A stretch of 64,000 bases of DNA from Nocardioides sp. SR21 (GTDB taxonomy: Bacteria; Actinomycetota; Actinomycetes; Propionibacteriales; Nocardioidaceae), in NCBI RefSeq assembly GCF_022761125.1, contig NZ_JAKWJR010000003.1, positions 248,001-312,000 on the forward strand. Direction: 5' to 3'. Under the pieces are notes generated by a model that saw only the letters and a list, made by a program, of their open reading frames with translations, was not told the origin of the DNA and ran no database searches. This document shows, piece by piece, positions 55,314 through 64,000 of the stretch. Position numbers and translations under genes: made by a program. How positions within the stretch are numbered: the first letter of the stretch is position 1; the number at the start of each line of letters is the position of its first letter.

Positions 55314-56367
55314 CGTTCCGCGCGCGGCGAGCGACGGCCGCGGCCAGGAGGACGAGTCCGCCGGCGATCGCGGCGAGCGGCACCGGCGAGCGCACCCACT
55401 CCGGCAGCACCTCGGAGCCCTCGCCCGCGTCGACCGCGGTCGGGACCGGGGCGTCGCTGTCGGCGCGCTCGTCGGAAGTCGAGGCGGTCGAGTCGTCCAC
55501 CCCGTTCGTCACGGACAGGGTGTGGCTGCTCGCGCCCTGGTCGGTGGTCTGCGCCGGCGGCTCACCCGCGTGCGTGGTGGCACTCGGCGTCTTCACGTCC
55601 GGCGCCTCCTCGACCGGGACGTCGGCGCACGGCTCGACCCAGAAGACCTTGGACTTCGTGTCGTTGCCGAGCGAGCGCGGCGTCGCGACGGTGAGCTTCA
55701 CGTGGAAGCCCTGCTTCGGGTGAGGGTCCCCGGTGAACGTGAGGGTGTAGGCCTGGCGGCCGTCGAGGTCGGTGCCGCCGGACGCCGCATCGCCGCCGAC
55801 GAAGACCGTCGCCGGAGCGGTGCCACCGATGGTCACGTCGGACGTCGGCGCCTGCGGCGCGAAGTCGACCGTCGACACCACGTCGTCGCCCGCGTCGAAG
55901 CCGAACCACTCCACGACCACCGTGCAGCCCGGGTGCGGGTTGTTGCTCGGGTGGCCGACCGCGTCGCCCGGCGCCGCGATCTTCACGGTGCCGTTGTTGC
56001 CCGGCGGGTCGGCGTGGTCGCCCTGGTTGCCGTTGCCGTTGCCGTTGCTGCCGTTCCCGTTGTTCCCGTTGTTCCCGTTGTTCCCGTTGTTGCCGTGGCC
56101 GGCCTGCTGGCCGGGCGCGTGGGCGTGACCGTGGGCGTGGCCGTTCCCCTTGCCCTTGTCGCCCTTCGGACCCTTGTCCTGGCTCTTGTCACCGTGCTTG
56201 TCACCGTGCTGGTCACCGTGCTTGACCTGGCCGCTGTGCTTGCCGTTGTCCCCCTGGTGCGGGACGCTGCCGGGGTCGGCTGCGGCCACGCTCACCAGAG
56301 CTCCGCAGGACAGTGATGCCAGGGTTGCCGCCGAGGCCATCGCCAGGCCGTACCGCGTTCGAGACAT
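55306..56367 (-). CDS. Secreted surface protein, likely sortase client
   Basis: 353 aa from the ATG at 56367 (CGGAG upstream). Signal peptide (to about SVAAADPG); a His/Lys/Gly-rich segment (HGDQHGDKHGDKSQDK), an Asn/Gly repeat region, then a beta-domain (TVKIAAPGDAVGHPSNNPHP to VFWVEPCADV) with CnaB-like character, a Thr/Ser-rich spacer, and a C-terminal membrane helix with basic tail (AAIAGGLVLLAAAVARRARN). Before the helix is LPEWV rather than LPxTG or LAxTG, so the sorting motif is atypical. No family name is recognised. Confidence 0.75.
   Translation of the reverse strand: MSRTRYGLAMASAATLASLSCGALVSVAAADPGSVPHQGDNGKHSGQVKHGDQHGDKHGDKSQDKGPKGDKGKGNGHAHGHAHAPGQQAGHGNNGNNGNNGNNGNGSNGNGNGNQGDHADPPGNNGTVKIAAPGDAVGHPSNNPHPGCTVVVEWFGFDAGDDVVSTVDFAPQAPTSDVTIGGTAPATVFVGGDAASGGTDLDGRQAYTLTFTGDPHPKQGFHVKLTVATPRSLGNDTKSKVFWVEPCADVPVEEAPDVKTPSATTHAGEPPAQTTDQGASSHTLSVTNGVDDSTASTSDERADSDAPVPTAVDAGEGSEVLPEWVRSPVPLAAIAGGLVLLAAAVARRARNGA
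56056..56091. repeat. 9-bp tandem repeat (four units)
   Basis: Four perfect copies of CCCGTTGTT, encoding Asn-Asn-Gly on the minus strand within the surface-protein gene. Slippage here would change the linker by three residues and keep frame. Confidence 0.9.
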
Positions 56368-56510
56368 GCTCAACACACTCCGTTCGTGGTCATGGTTTCC
56401 GAGTGACCGACGTCCGTCCCCACATCCGTCGCGCACCGTGCTGATGGAGGCTCTGTGCCCCGTCAAGACGCGCGCTCACATCGGTCTGGACCAGTGGGAG
56501 GTCACACGTA

Positions 56511-56528
56511 ACCCGGCGACCACCGGGT
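56511..56528 (-). terminator. Small hairpin downstream of the MFS gene
   Basis: ACCCGG (56511-56516) pairs with CCGGGT (56523-56528) around 6 nt, 21 nt after the MFS stop and upstream of the surface-protein gene. No U-tract. The remaining 56368-56549 holds no other feature I can support. Confidence 0.4.
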
Positions 56529-56549
56529 CGTTGGACTTCGTCTCGGTCG

Positions 56550-58604
<2,055 letters not shown>

Positions 58605-59423
58605 CTAGGGGCGCCCCGCATGTGGCGTCGAGGCGCGGAACGTGAGCACCTGTCCGGTGCGCTCACCACCGCCGTGCTGCCAGTCGAGGTGCTCCCAGTC
58701 GGTCGCCACGATGTACAGCGTGCGGCCGTCCGGCCCGCCGAGCATGCAGGCGAAGCAGCCACGGTCGACCTCGACGGTCTCCAGCACCTCGCCGCCCTCG
58801 GCTACCCGGCGGCAGTGCCGGTTCGGGACGTCGGCGTACCAGATCGCGCCGTCCGCATCGAGGCAGATCCCGTCCGGCGCTGCGCCCTCGCCGAGGTCGG
58901 CCCAGACCCGACGGTCGGCCAGGGAGCCGTCAGTACCGATCGTGAACGCGGTCAGCCGCTGCGCGTGCGACTCGGCCACGATCAGCGTCGCCCCGTCGGG
59001 CGTCACCGCCATCCCGTTCGGGAACCACAGGTCGTCGGCCACCTGGCGCGTCTCGCCGTCGGGCGTGACGAGCGCAGCGATCCCGGGCCGTGGCTCCTCG
59101 CCGGGCATCGAGCCGGGCATGTTCACGTAGACCCGACCGGCGGGGTCGACCACGATCTCGTTCCACGGCCGGCCGGTGCCGCCGTACGGCGCGAGGTCCG
59201 ACCCGGCCACCACGCCGGCGTCGGTCGTGTAGACCTCGCGGCCGTCGGGCAGCCAGTCCACCGAGAACGGCAGCCCCTCGAGCCGGCGTACGACGGTGGC
59301 ACGGCCCTTGTCGTCGATCGTGAGGACCTCGCCGGCCAGCCAGTCGCACACCCAGAGCGCGCCGTCGTGCCAGCGCGGCGACTCCCCCATGGCGAGGCCG
59401 TCGTAAAGCACGTGTGTCGTCAT
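58605..59423 (-). CDS. SMP-30/gluconolactonase family protein
   Basis: 272 aa six-bladed propeller. Metal ligand E14 in MGESPRWHDGALWV, then RPWNEIVVDPAGRVYV, DLWFPNGMAVTPDGATLIVA and GAAPDGICLDADGAIWYADV, the repeated Asn/Asp motifs of the family. It hydrolyses a sugar lactone or related ester; the substrate is unknown. Its ATG is only 6 bp from the divergent serine-hydrolase ATG. Confidence 0.9.
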   Translation of the reverse strand: MTTHVLYDGLAMGESPRWHDGALWVCDWLAGEVLTIDDKGRATVVRRLEGLPFSVDWLPDGREVYTTDAGVVAGSDLAPYGGTGRPWNEIVVDPAGRVYVNMPGSMPGEEPRPGIAALVTPDGETRQVADDLWFPNGMAVTPDGATLIVAESHAQRLTAFTIGTDGSLADRRVWADLGEGAAPDGICLDADGAIWYADVPNRHCRRVAEGGEVLETVEVDRGCFACMLGGPDGRTLYIVATDWEHLDWQHGGGERTGQVLTFRASTPHAGRP

Positions 59424-59429
59424 GACGGG

Positions 59430-60554
59430 ATGGACCAGACTGACGACGGCAACTCATCGAAAGGCTTCGCAGTAGAGATCCAGGGGTCCGTCGCCGCTCG
59501 TTTCGCGGCTGTCCGGGACGTGTTCGCGGAGGTGCTCGCCGAGCAGCCCGGCACCGGCGCGTCGTTCGCGGTCTGGCATGACGGCGAGTGGCTCGTCGAC
59601 CTGTGGGGCGGGTACGCCGACGCGGCGCACACGCGGCCGTGGGCGTCGGACACGCTGGTGATGCCGTACTCGGTGACCAAGCCGATCGCCGCGCTGCCCG
59701 TGCTCACGCTCGTCGACCGCGGGCTGGTCGGCCTCGACGACCCGCTGCAGCAGTACTGGTCCGACCTCCTCGCCGAGACGACGGTGCGTGAGGCGCTGTC
59801 GCACCGGTCCGGCCTGGTCGCGCTCGACGAGGAGGCGCCGACCGAGGCGTTCTACGACTGGGACCTGATGTGCTCGCTGCTCGCGGCGCAGCGGCCGTCG
59901 TGGGAGCCGGGGACGGCCCAGGGCGAGTCGGCGCTGTTCTACGGCCACCCCCTCGGCCAGGTCGTGCGCGCGGTCGACGGCCGCACGCTCGGCCAGTTCC
60001 TCCGCGAGGAGGTCTGCGCCCCGCACGGCATCGACTTCCACATCGGGCTCGGTGACGGCGAGCTCGGCCGGGTCGCGGAGCTGACCGGGTTCGGCGACGA
60101 GTTCTGGGCCTCGCAGGAGGGCTATCCCGAGCTCTACTACCCCGCGATCGCCAACCCACCCGGCGCTCGCGACCCGCAGGTCGTGAACGGCGAGCGGTGG
60201 CGCCGCGCCGAGGTCCCGGCCGTCAACGGCCACGGCACCGCCCGCGCGGTCGCCGAGCTCTACGTCGCGCTGTCGCAGGGACGGCTGCTGAGCCCGGCGC
60301 TGATGACGGAGCTGACCCGCAGCTCCGGCGTCGGACCGGACCTGGTGGTCGGCGGTGGTGACCGCGAGTGGGGACTCGGCGTCGCGCTCGACCCCGACGG
60401 CTACGGCATGGGCGGCACCGGCGGCAGCTTCGGGTGGTGGAGCGAGCCCGGCCAGTACGCCGTCGCCTTCCTCACCGGCTACGTCGGCACGTTCGACCGG
60501 GGCGACCGCCTCGAGAACGCCGTGCGCGAGGTGCTCGGCCTGCCGCTGCTCTGA
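59430..60554 (+). CDS. Serine hydrolase, class C beta-lactamase/EstB type
   Basis: 374 aa. Nucleophile motif S81-V-T-K84 (MPYSVTKPIAALP), the tyrosine motif ALFYGHPLGQVV (YGH in place of YxN, as in EstB-like esterases) and the late GYGMGGTGGSFGWWSEPGQY replacing the KTG box. Likely an esterase or peptidase rather than an antibiotic-resistance enzyme. No signal peptide. The ATG at 59430 leaves just 6 bp to the divergent start, so its promoter must lie inside the SMP-30 gene or the true start is further in. Confidence 0.85.
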   Translation: MDQTDDGNSSKGFAVEIQGSVAARFAAVRDVFAEVLAEQPGTGASFAVWHDGEWLVDLWGGYADAAHTRPWASDTLVMPYSVTKPIAALPVLTLVDRGLVGLDDPLQQYWSDLLAETTVREALSHRSGLVALDEEAPTEAFYDWDLMCSLLAAQRPSWEPGTAQGESALFYGHPLGQVVRAVDGRTLGQFLREEVCAPHGIDFHIGLGDGELGRVAELTGFGDEFWASQEGYPELYYPAIANPPGARDPQVVNGERWRRAEVPAVNGHGTARAVAELYVALSQGRLLSPALMTELTRSSGVGPDLVVGGGDREWGLGVALDPDGYGMGGTGGSFGWWSEPGQYAVAFLTGYVGTFDRGDRLENAVREVLGLPLL

Positions 60555-60622
60555 GGGGATACTCCCTGACGTTTCCGGGGTCCCCCAGCCCGATCCAGGC
60601 CCGAAACGTCAGGGACTACCCC
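60555..60622. repeat. 68-bp palindrome, unrelated arm sequence
   Basis: Arms share a perfect 13-bp core: TCCCTGACGTTTC (60563-60575) and GAAACGTCAGGGA (60603-60615). Imperfect pairing extends outward to GGGG/CCCC at both ends. It starts right after the serine-hydrolase stop and covers the TAG stop of the convergent small gene. One copy in this window; layout recalls the 57-bp family. Confidence 0.85.
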
Positions 60623-60915
60623 TGACGGCGCTCGTGGAGGCGCTGCTGGGCCGCGTCCAGGTAGGCCAGGCACGGCGCCTCGGCACCGGGGTGCCGCTCG
60701 GTGAGGTGGAAGGTCCAGCGGTCCATCGCGGCCAGGTAGCCGTTGTCCTCGCCGGCGCGGTACGTCGACCACTTCCGGTGCCCCTTGGCGGTGCACTCGG
60801 TGCAGGTGACCTTGTAGACGAACTGCTGCGCGTCGCCGACGTCGATCTTCACCGTCGCCAGCGCTCCCGCCTCGACGGCGGCCTTCCGCTCCCGAGCTGA
60901 TCTGCTGGCCACCAT
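60616..60915 (-). CDS. Small protein with CxxC motif, unknown function
   Basis: 99 aa. A basic start (MVASRSARERKAAVEAG) is followed by QQFVYKVTCTECTAKGHRKW, with a CTEC pair followed by a histidine, and FHLTERHPGAEAPCLAYLDA near the end adding His and Cys. These could make a small zinc site. I do not recognise a family. TAGGCT (60924-60929) ends 8 nt before the ATG, and its first three bases are the TAG stop of the preceding dehydrogenase gene, so it may be transcribed on its own. Confidence 0.7.
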   Translation of the reverse strand: MVASRSARERKAAVEAGALATVKIDVGDAQQFVYKVTCTECTAKGHRKWSTYRAGEDNGYLAAMDRWTFHLTERHPGAEAPCLAYLDAAQQRLHERRQG

Positions 60916-60926
60916 GACGGACGAGC

Positions 60927-63305
60927 CTAGGGCAGCGGCGCCTTCAGCGACGCGCGGGCGGCGTACCGCTCCCCCGCCACGTCGACCTCGAAGCCGCCGC
61001 CCGCCAGCCACTCGCCGGTGACCGGGCCGTCGTGACGGAGGTAGGCGAGCGCCACGCACGAGCCGACGGTCGCGCCCCAGGCGGCGCTGGTCACCTGGCC
61101 GACGGGCGAGCCGCCGCGCAGCACCAGCTCGCCGCCCCAGAGCATCGGCTCGGGTGACTCGACCACCAGCGAGACCAGCCGCCTTCGAGGCCCGCCGGCC
61201 CGCAGCGCCTCCCGGTGCGCGGCCAACGCCTGCTTGCCGAGGAAGTCCTTGTCGCCGTCGAGGGCGGTCGCGAACACCAGGCCCGCCTCGACCGGCCCGT
61301 AGTCGGGCGTCAGCTCGCGCCCGAACGCCCGGTAGCCCTTCTCGAGGCGCAGCGACTCGATCGCGTAGTAGCCGGCGTCGGTCCCGTCGAGCGCGTCGTA
61401 GACCGTCCCGGCGCCGGCCACCGGGATCATCAGCTCCCAGCCGAGCTCCCCGACGTACGTCATCCGGGTGGCGCGCAGCCGCACGCCCGCGACCGACACC
61501 TCGCGCGACGTCGCGAACGGGAAGTCCTCCCAGTCGTCCGGTGACAACGTCGCCAGCACCGACCTGGAGCTGGGACCCATCACACCGATCACGGCGTGCT
61601 CCTCCGTGACGTCCCGAGCGGGTACGCCGTGGCGGGCCAGCCAGTCGAGGTCGCGGACCGTCGTCGCCGAGCTGGAGACGAGCAGGAACGAGTCGGCGCC
61701 CGTGCGGGTGACCGTCAGGTCGGCCTCGTACGTGCCGCGCGAGTTCAGGAACGGCGTGTAGACGCAGCTGCCGACCTCGACGTCGACGTCGGCCGCGCAC
61801 ACCCACTGCAGGCCCTCGAGGGCCGTCGGGCCTGCGACGACGTACTTCGAGAACGACGTCTGGTCGAAGAGCGCGACGTCCGTGCGGCAGGCGACCTGCT
61901 CGGAGGCCGACCACGGCAGCCACGACGGCTTGCCCCACGAGTACTCGAGCGAGCGGCCGAAGACGTTCGGCCGCTCCCAGCCCATCCGTGCCCCGAAGAT
62001 CGCTCCGTTGGACTCGAGCCGCGTGTGCAGCGGCGAGGTGCGCTGGGGACGGGCCGACTCCATCTCCCGGTTGGGCCACGGCACGGCGTAGTGCAGGCCG
62101 AGCACCTCCGCGACGCGCGACCGCAGCCACCGGTTGTCGCCGTGGAACGGCGCGAACCGGCGTACGTCGACGCCGACCAGGTCGTCCTGTGGCTCGCCCG
62201 CGACGATCCACTCCGCCAACGCGCGCCCGGCACCGCCGGCCGACGCGATGCCGACCGAGTTGAAGCCGGCGCCGACGAAGAAGCCCGCGAGCTCGGGCGC
62301 CTCGCCGAGCAGGAACTGGTTGTCGGGCGTGAACGACTCCGGGCCGTTGTAGAACTTCCGGATCCCGGTCTCCTCCAGGGCCGGGATCCGCAGCAGCGCC
62401 TCGTCCATCAGCACCGAGAAGTGGTCCCAGTCCTCCTCGAGGAGCTGGAACTCGAAGGGGTACGGCAGGTCGTCGGGCGAGCGCCAGGGCTTCGCCTCGG
62501 GCTCGAAGCCGCCGACCACCAGGCCGCCGACCTCCTCCTTGAAGTACGTCCAACCGTCCGGGTCCCGCATGATCGGCAGGTCCGGGTGGGTCCCCGGGAC
62601 CTGCTCGGTCACGACGTAGAAGTGCTCGGCCGAGTGCAGCGGCACGGTCACGCCGACCAGGTCCCCGAGGGCCTTGGCCCACTGGCCGGCGCAGTTCACG
62701 ACGACCTCGGCCTCGACGTGGCCGTGGTCGGTGTCGACACCGGTGACCCGGCCCTCGGCGGTCGTGAACCCGGTGACCCGCACCCGTTCCGCGATCAGCG
62801 CACCGCGCTGCCGCGCGCCCTTGGCCAGCGACTGGGTGAGGTCGGTCGGGTTGACCTTGCCGTCACCCGGCAGCCAGATCGCACCGAGCAGGTCGTCGAC
62901 CCGCATCGGTGGCCAGAGCTCCTGCGCCCGCTCGGGCGAGACCAGCTCGCAGGGCAGGTCGTAGGCGACCGCGTTCGCGGCGGTACGACGCAGCTGCACC
63001 ATCCGCTCCTCGGTGCGGGCGACCACGACGCCGCCGACGTTGCGGTACCCGGTCGACAGACCGGTCTCGGCCTCCAGCGACTCGTACAGCTCGGCGGAGT
63101 ACTGCACCAGGCGGGTGCCGCTCTCCGACGCCCGCAGCGGGCCGACCAGCCCGGCCGCGTGCCAGGTGGTGCCGCACGACAGGGCGCCCTGCTCCAGCAG
63201 CAGCACGTCGGTCCACCCCAGCTTGGTCAGGTGGTAGGCGACCGACGTACCGATGACGCCGCCGCCGACGATCACGACCCGGGCGCGCGAGGGAAGCTCA
63301 ACCAC
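60927..63305 (-). CDS. FAD-dependent dimethylglycine/sarcosine dehydrogenase-like protein
   Basis: 792 aa. N-terminal FAD oxidoreductase domain with VVIVGGGVIGTSVAYHLTKL and H49 in CGTTWHAAGL, the position of covalent FAD attachment in dimethylglycine dehydrogenase. From about 430 a GcvT-like folate-binding domain follows (SPLHTRLESNGAIFGARMGW, YAIESLRLEKGYRAFGRELT, PVGQVTSAAWGATVG). It oxidatively demethylates an N-methyl amino acid and passes the one-carbon unit to tetrahydrofolate. With the BCCT transporter in the window, betaine or choline use is plausible. Confidence 0.92.
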   Translation of the reverse strand: MVELPSRARVVIVGGGVIGTSVAYHLTKLGWTDVLLLEQGALSCGTTWHAAGLVGPLRASESGTRLVQYSAELYESLEAETGLSTGYRNVGGVVVARTEERMVQLRRTAANAVAYDLPCELVSPERAQELWPPMRVDDLLGAIWLPGDGKVNPTDLTQSLAKGARQRGALIAERVRVTGFTTAEGRVTGVDTDHGHVEAEVVVNCAGQWAKALGDLVGVTVPLHSAEHFYVVTEQVPGTHPDLPIMRDPDGWTYFKEEVGGLVVGGFEPEAKPWRSPDDLPYPFEFQLLEEDWDHFSVLMDEALLRIPALEETGIRKFYNGPESFTPDNQFLLGEAPELAGFFVGAGFNSVGIASAGGAGRALAEWIVAGEPQDDLVGVDVRRFAPFHGDNRWLRSRVAEVLGLHYAVPWPNREMESARPQRTSPLHTRLESNGAIFGARMGWERPNVFGRSLEYSWGKPSWLPWSASEQVACRTDVALFDQTSFSKYVVAGPTALEGLQWVCAADVDVEVGSCVYTPFLNSRGTYEADLTVTRTGADSFLLVSSSATTVRDLDWLARHGVPARDVTEEHAVIGVMGPSSRSVLATLSPDDWEDFPFATSREVSVAGVRLRATRMTYVGELGWELMIPVAGAGTVYDALDGTDAGYYAIESLRLEKGYRAFGRELTPDYGPVEAGLVFATALDGDKDFLGKQALAAHREALRAGGPRRRLVSLVVESPEPMLWGGELVLRGGSPVGQVTSAAWGATVGSCVALAYLRHDGPVTGEWLAGGGFEVDVAGERYAARASLKAPLP

Positions 63306-64000
63306 CGTTGCTCACGTCCTCCAGCAGCCGGGTGAACGACGGGCTCCCGAACCGGGCCGCCGCCTTCTCGTAGCGCTCCATGCCCCACTCGGTGAAGTCG
63401 TACTCGATCGGGCTGGCGGCGGCCTGGATGAAGCCCCAGAGCGACCAGCCGTACTCGCTGCACAGCGCCTGCAGCCGGACCCGCGCGAGGTCGGCTCGGC
63501 TCGGCGCGCCGAAGTACGCCTCGACGTAGGCGTCGACCTGCTCCTCGGAGAAGTTGCACTCGGTGGTCGTGTTGCCGAGCTCGAAGCACGGGTCGTTGTT
63601 GCCGGAGTACTCGTAGTCGATCAGCCGCGCCCGCTCGCCGTCGTCGATGAAGTTCGCGGCGAGCAGGTCGTTGTTGCACGGCACCGTCGGGCGCGGTGCC
63701 GCGTGCAACGCGCGGCGTACGTCGGCCCAGGCGTCGGCGTGGTCGTCGTACCCGGGAGGCAGCCAGTAGCCCTGCTCCCGCACGGTGCGGAGGTACGCCG
63801 CCTGCCGCGCGAACATGTCGAAGTCGTTGACGAACCTCGGCCCGACGTGGAGGAGGCGCGTCGCGACGGCGGCACGCTCCAGCACTCCCGCGTCGGCGAA
63901 GTCCGCGTCCTCCAGGGATCGACCCTGGAGGAAGGCGATCACCAGCAACGAGTCCTCGGGCCGGTACTCCAGCACTGCGGCACCGACGCCGGCATCAGCA
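63298..64000 (-). CDS. Choline-kinase/aminoglycoside-phosphotransferase-family protein, N-terminus cut off
   Basis: At least 233 aa visible; the frame stays open to the right edge (ADAGVGAAVLEYRPEDSLLV at the boundary), so the ATP-binding N-lobe is outside. The C-lobe has the catalytic loop VPCNNDLLAANFIDDGERAR, with Asn replacing the usual His before the Asp, and the metal motif LIDYEYSGNNDPCFELGN. These are choline/ethanolamine kinase features. It overlaps the dehydrogenase start by 8 nt, so the two are coupled; an ethanolamine, choline or related substrate is inferred. Confidence 0.85.
   Translation of the reverse strand, partial: ADAGVGAAVLEYRPEDSLLVIAFLQGRSLEDADFADAGVLERAAVATRLLHVGPRFVNDFDMFARQAAYLRTVREQGYWLPPGYDDHADAWADVRRALHAAPRPTVPCNNDLLAANFIDDGERARLIDYEYSGNNDPCFELGNTTTECNFSEEQVDAYVEAYFGAPSRADLARVRLQALCSEYGWSLWGFIQAAASPIEYDFTEWGMERYEKAAARFGSPSFTRLLEDVSNGG

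Overview
The window is high-GC actinobacterial chromosome, most likely from the Nocardioidaceae (Nocardioides-like). This rests on gene content. It has an ARC/Mpa proteasome ATPase next to trmI, the mycothiol ligase mshC with its SCO1664 / DUF3090 / MSMEG_4193 companions, GuaB1, mycobacterial-style FadE and FadD enzymes with a KstR-type operator, and a GH46 chitosanase closely matching my recollection of Streptomyces and Nocardioides enzymes. No insertion sequence, prophage, CRISPR array or rRNA operon was seen. One tRNA gene (Leu, anticodon GAG) is present.

Layout. From 1 to 18.6 kb lies a housekeeping block: arc (partial), trmI, an M50 site-2 protease, a RecB-like nuclease, a two-component system with a secreted neighbour, a HAD phosphatase, metH, a PAC2 protein, mshC and its cluster, corA, uppP and an aldo/keto reductase. 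As I recall it, much of this order matches M. tuberculosis Rv2115c-Rv2137c, without hisG/hisE. From 18.8 to 29.6 kb come an M20 peptidase, tRNA-Leu, cell-envelope genes (CHAP protein, LCP ligase), a fadD / molybdopterin oxidase / flavin reductase group around a KstR-like site, a GlsB-like protein overlapping an HTH-less LysR effector domain, and a BCCT transporter. From 29.6 to 41.7 kb are guaB1, galK, a histone-H1-like protein, two coupled acyl-CoA dehydrogenases under a palindromic operator, def, a GNAT enzyme, a SpoU methyltransferase, a CysG-like siroheme enzyme, and a glutamine synthetase plus amidohydrolase pair resembling a split FluG. From 42 to 46.5 kb are TauE/SafE, a DinB-like protein, an L,D-transpeptidase and a CE1758/CE1759 flavin pair. 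From 47.2 to 53.3 kb is a LacI-controlled alpha-glucoside operon (GH13, binding protein, two permeases). From 53.4 to 64 kb are a lipoprotein chitosanase, a sortase with a surface protein, an MFS pump with an extra C-terminal domain, SMP-30, a serine hydrolase, a small cysteine-containing protein and a dimethylglycine-dehydrogenase-like enzyme overlapping a partial kinase.

The two main patterns not explained by genes are these. (1) Six copies of a dispersed palindromic element are present, each exactly 57 bp, with 19-nt arms GGAATGGTCACCAACCGCA that are identical on both sides in five copies and imperfect on one side in the sixth. They have two loop classes, and five of the six lie between convergent genes. 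(2) About 20 genes carry a -10 hexamer (mostly TAnnnT) ending 6-8 nt before the start codon, which implies leaderless mRNAs. In three cases the TAG stop of the preceding gene is itself the first half of that hexamer.
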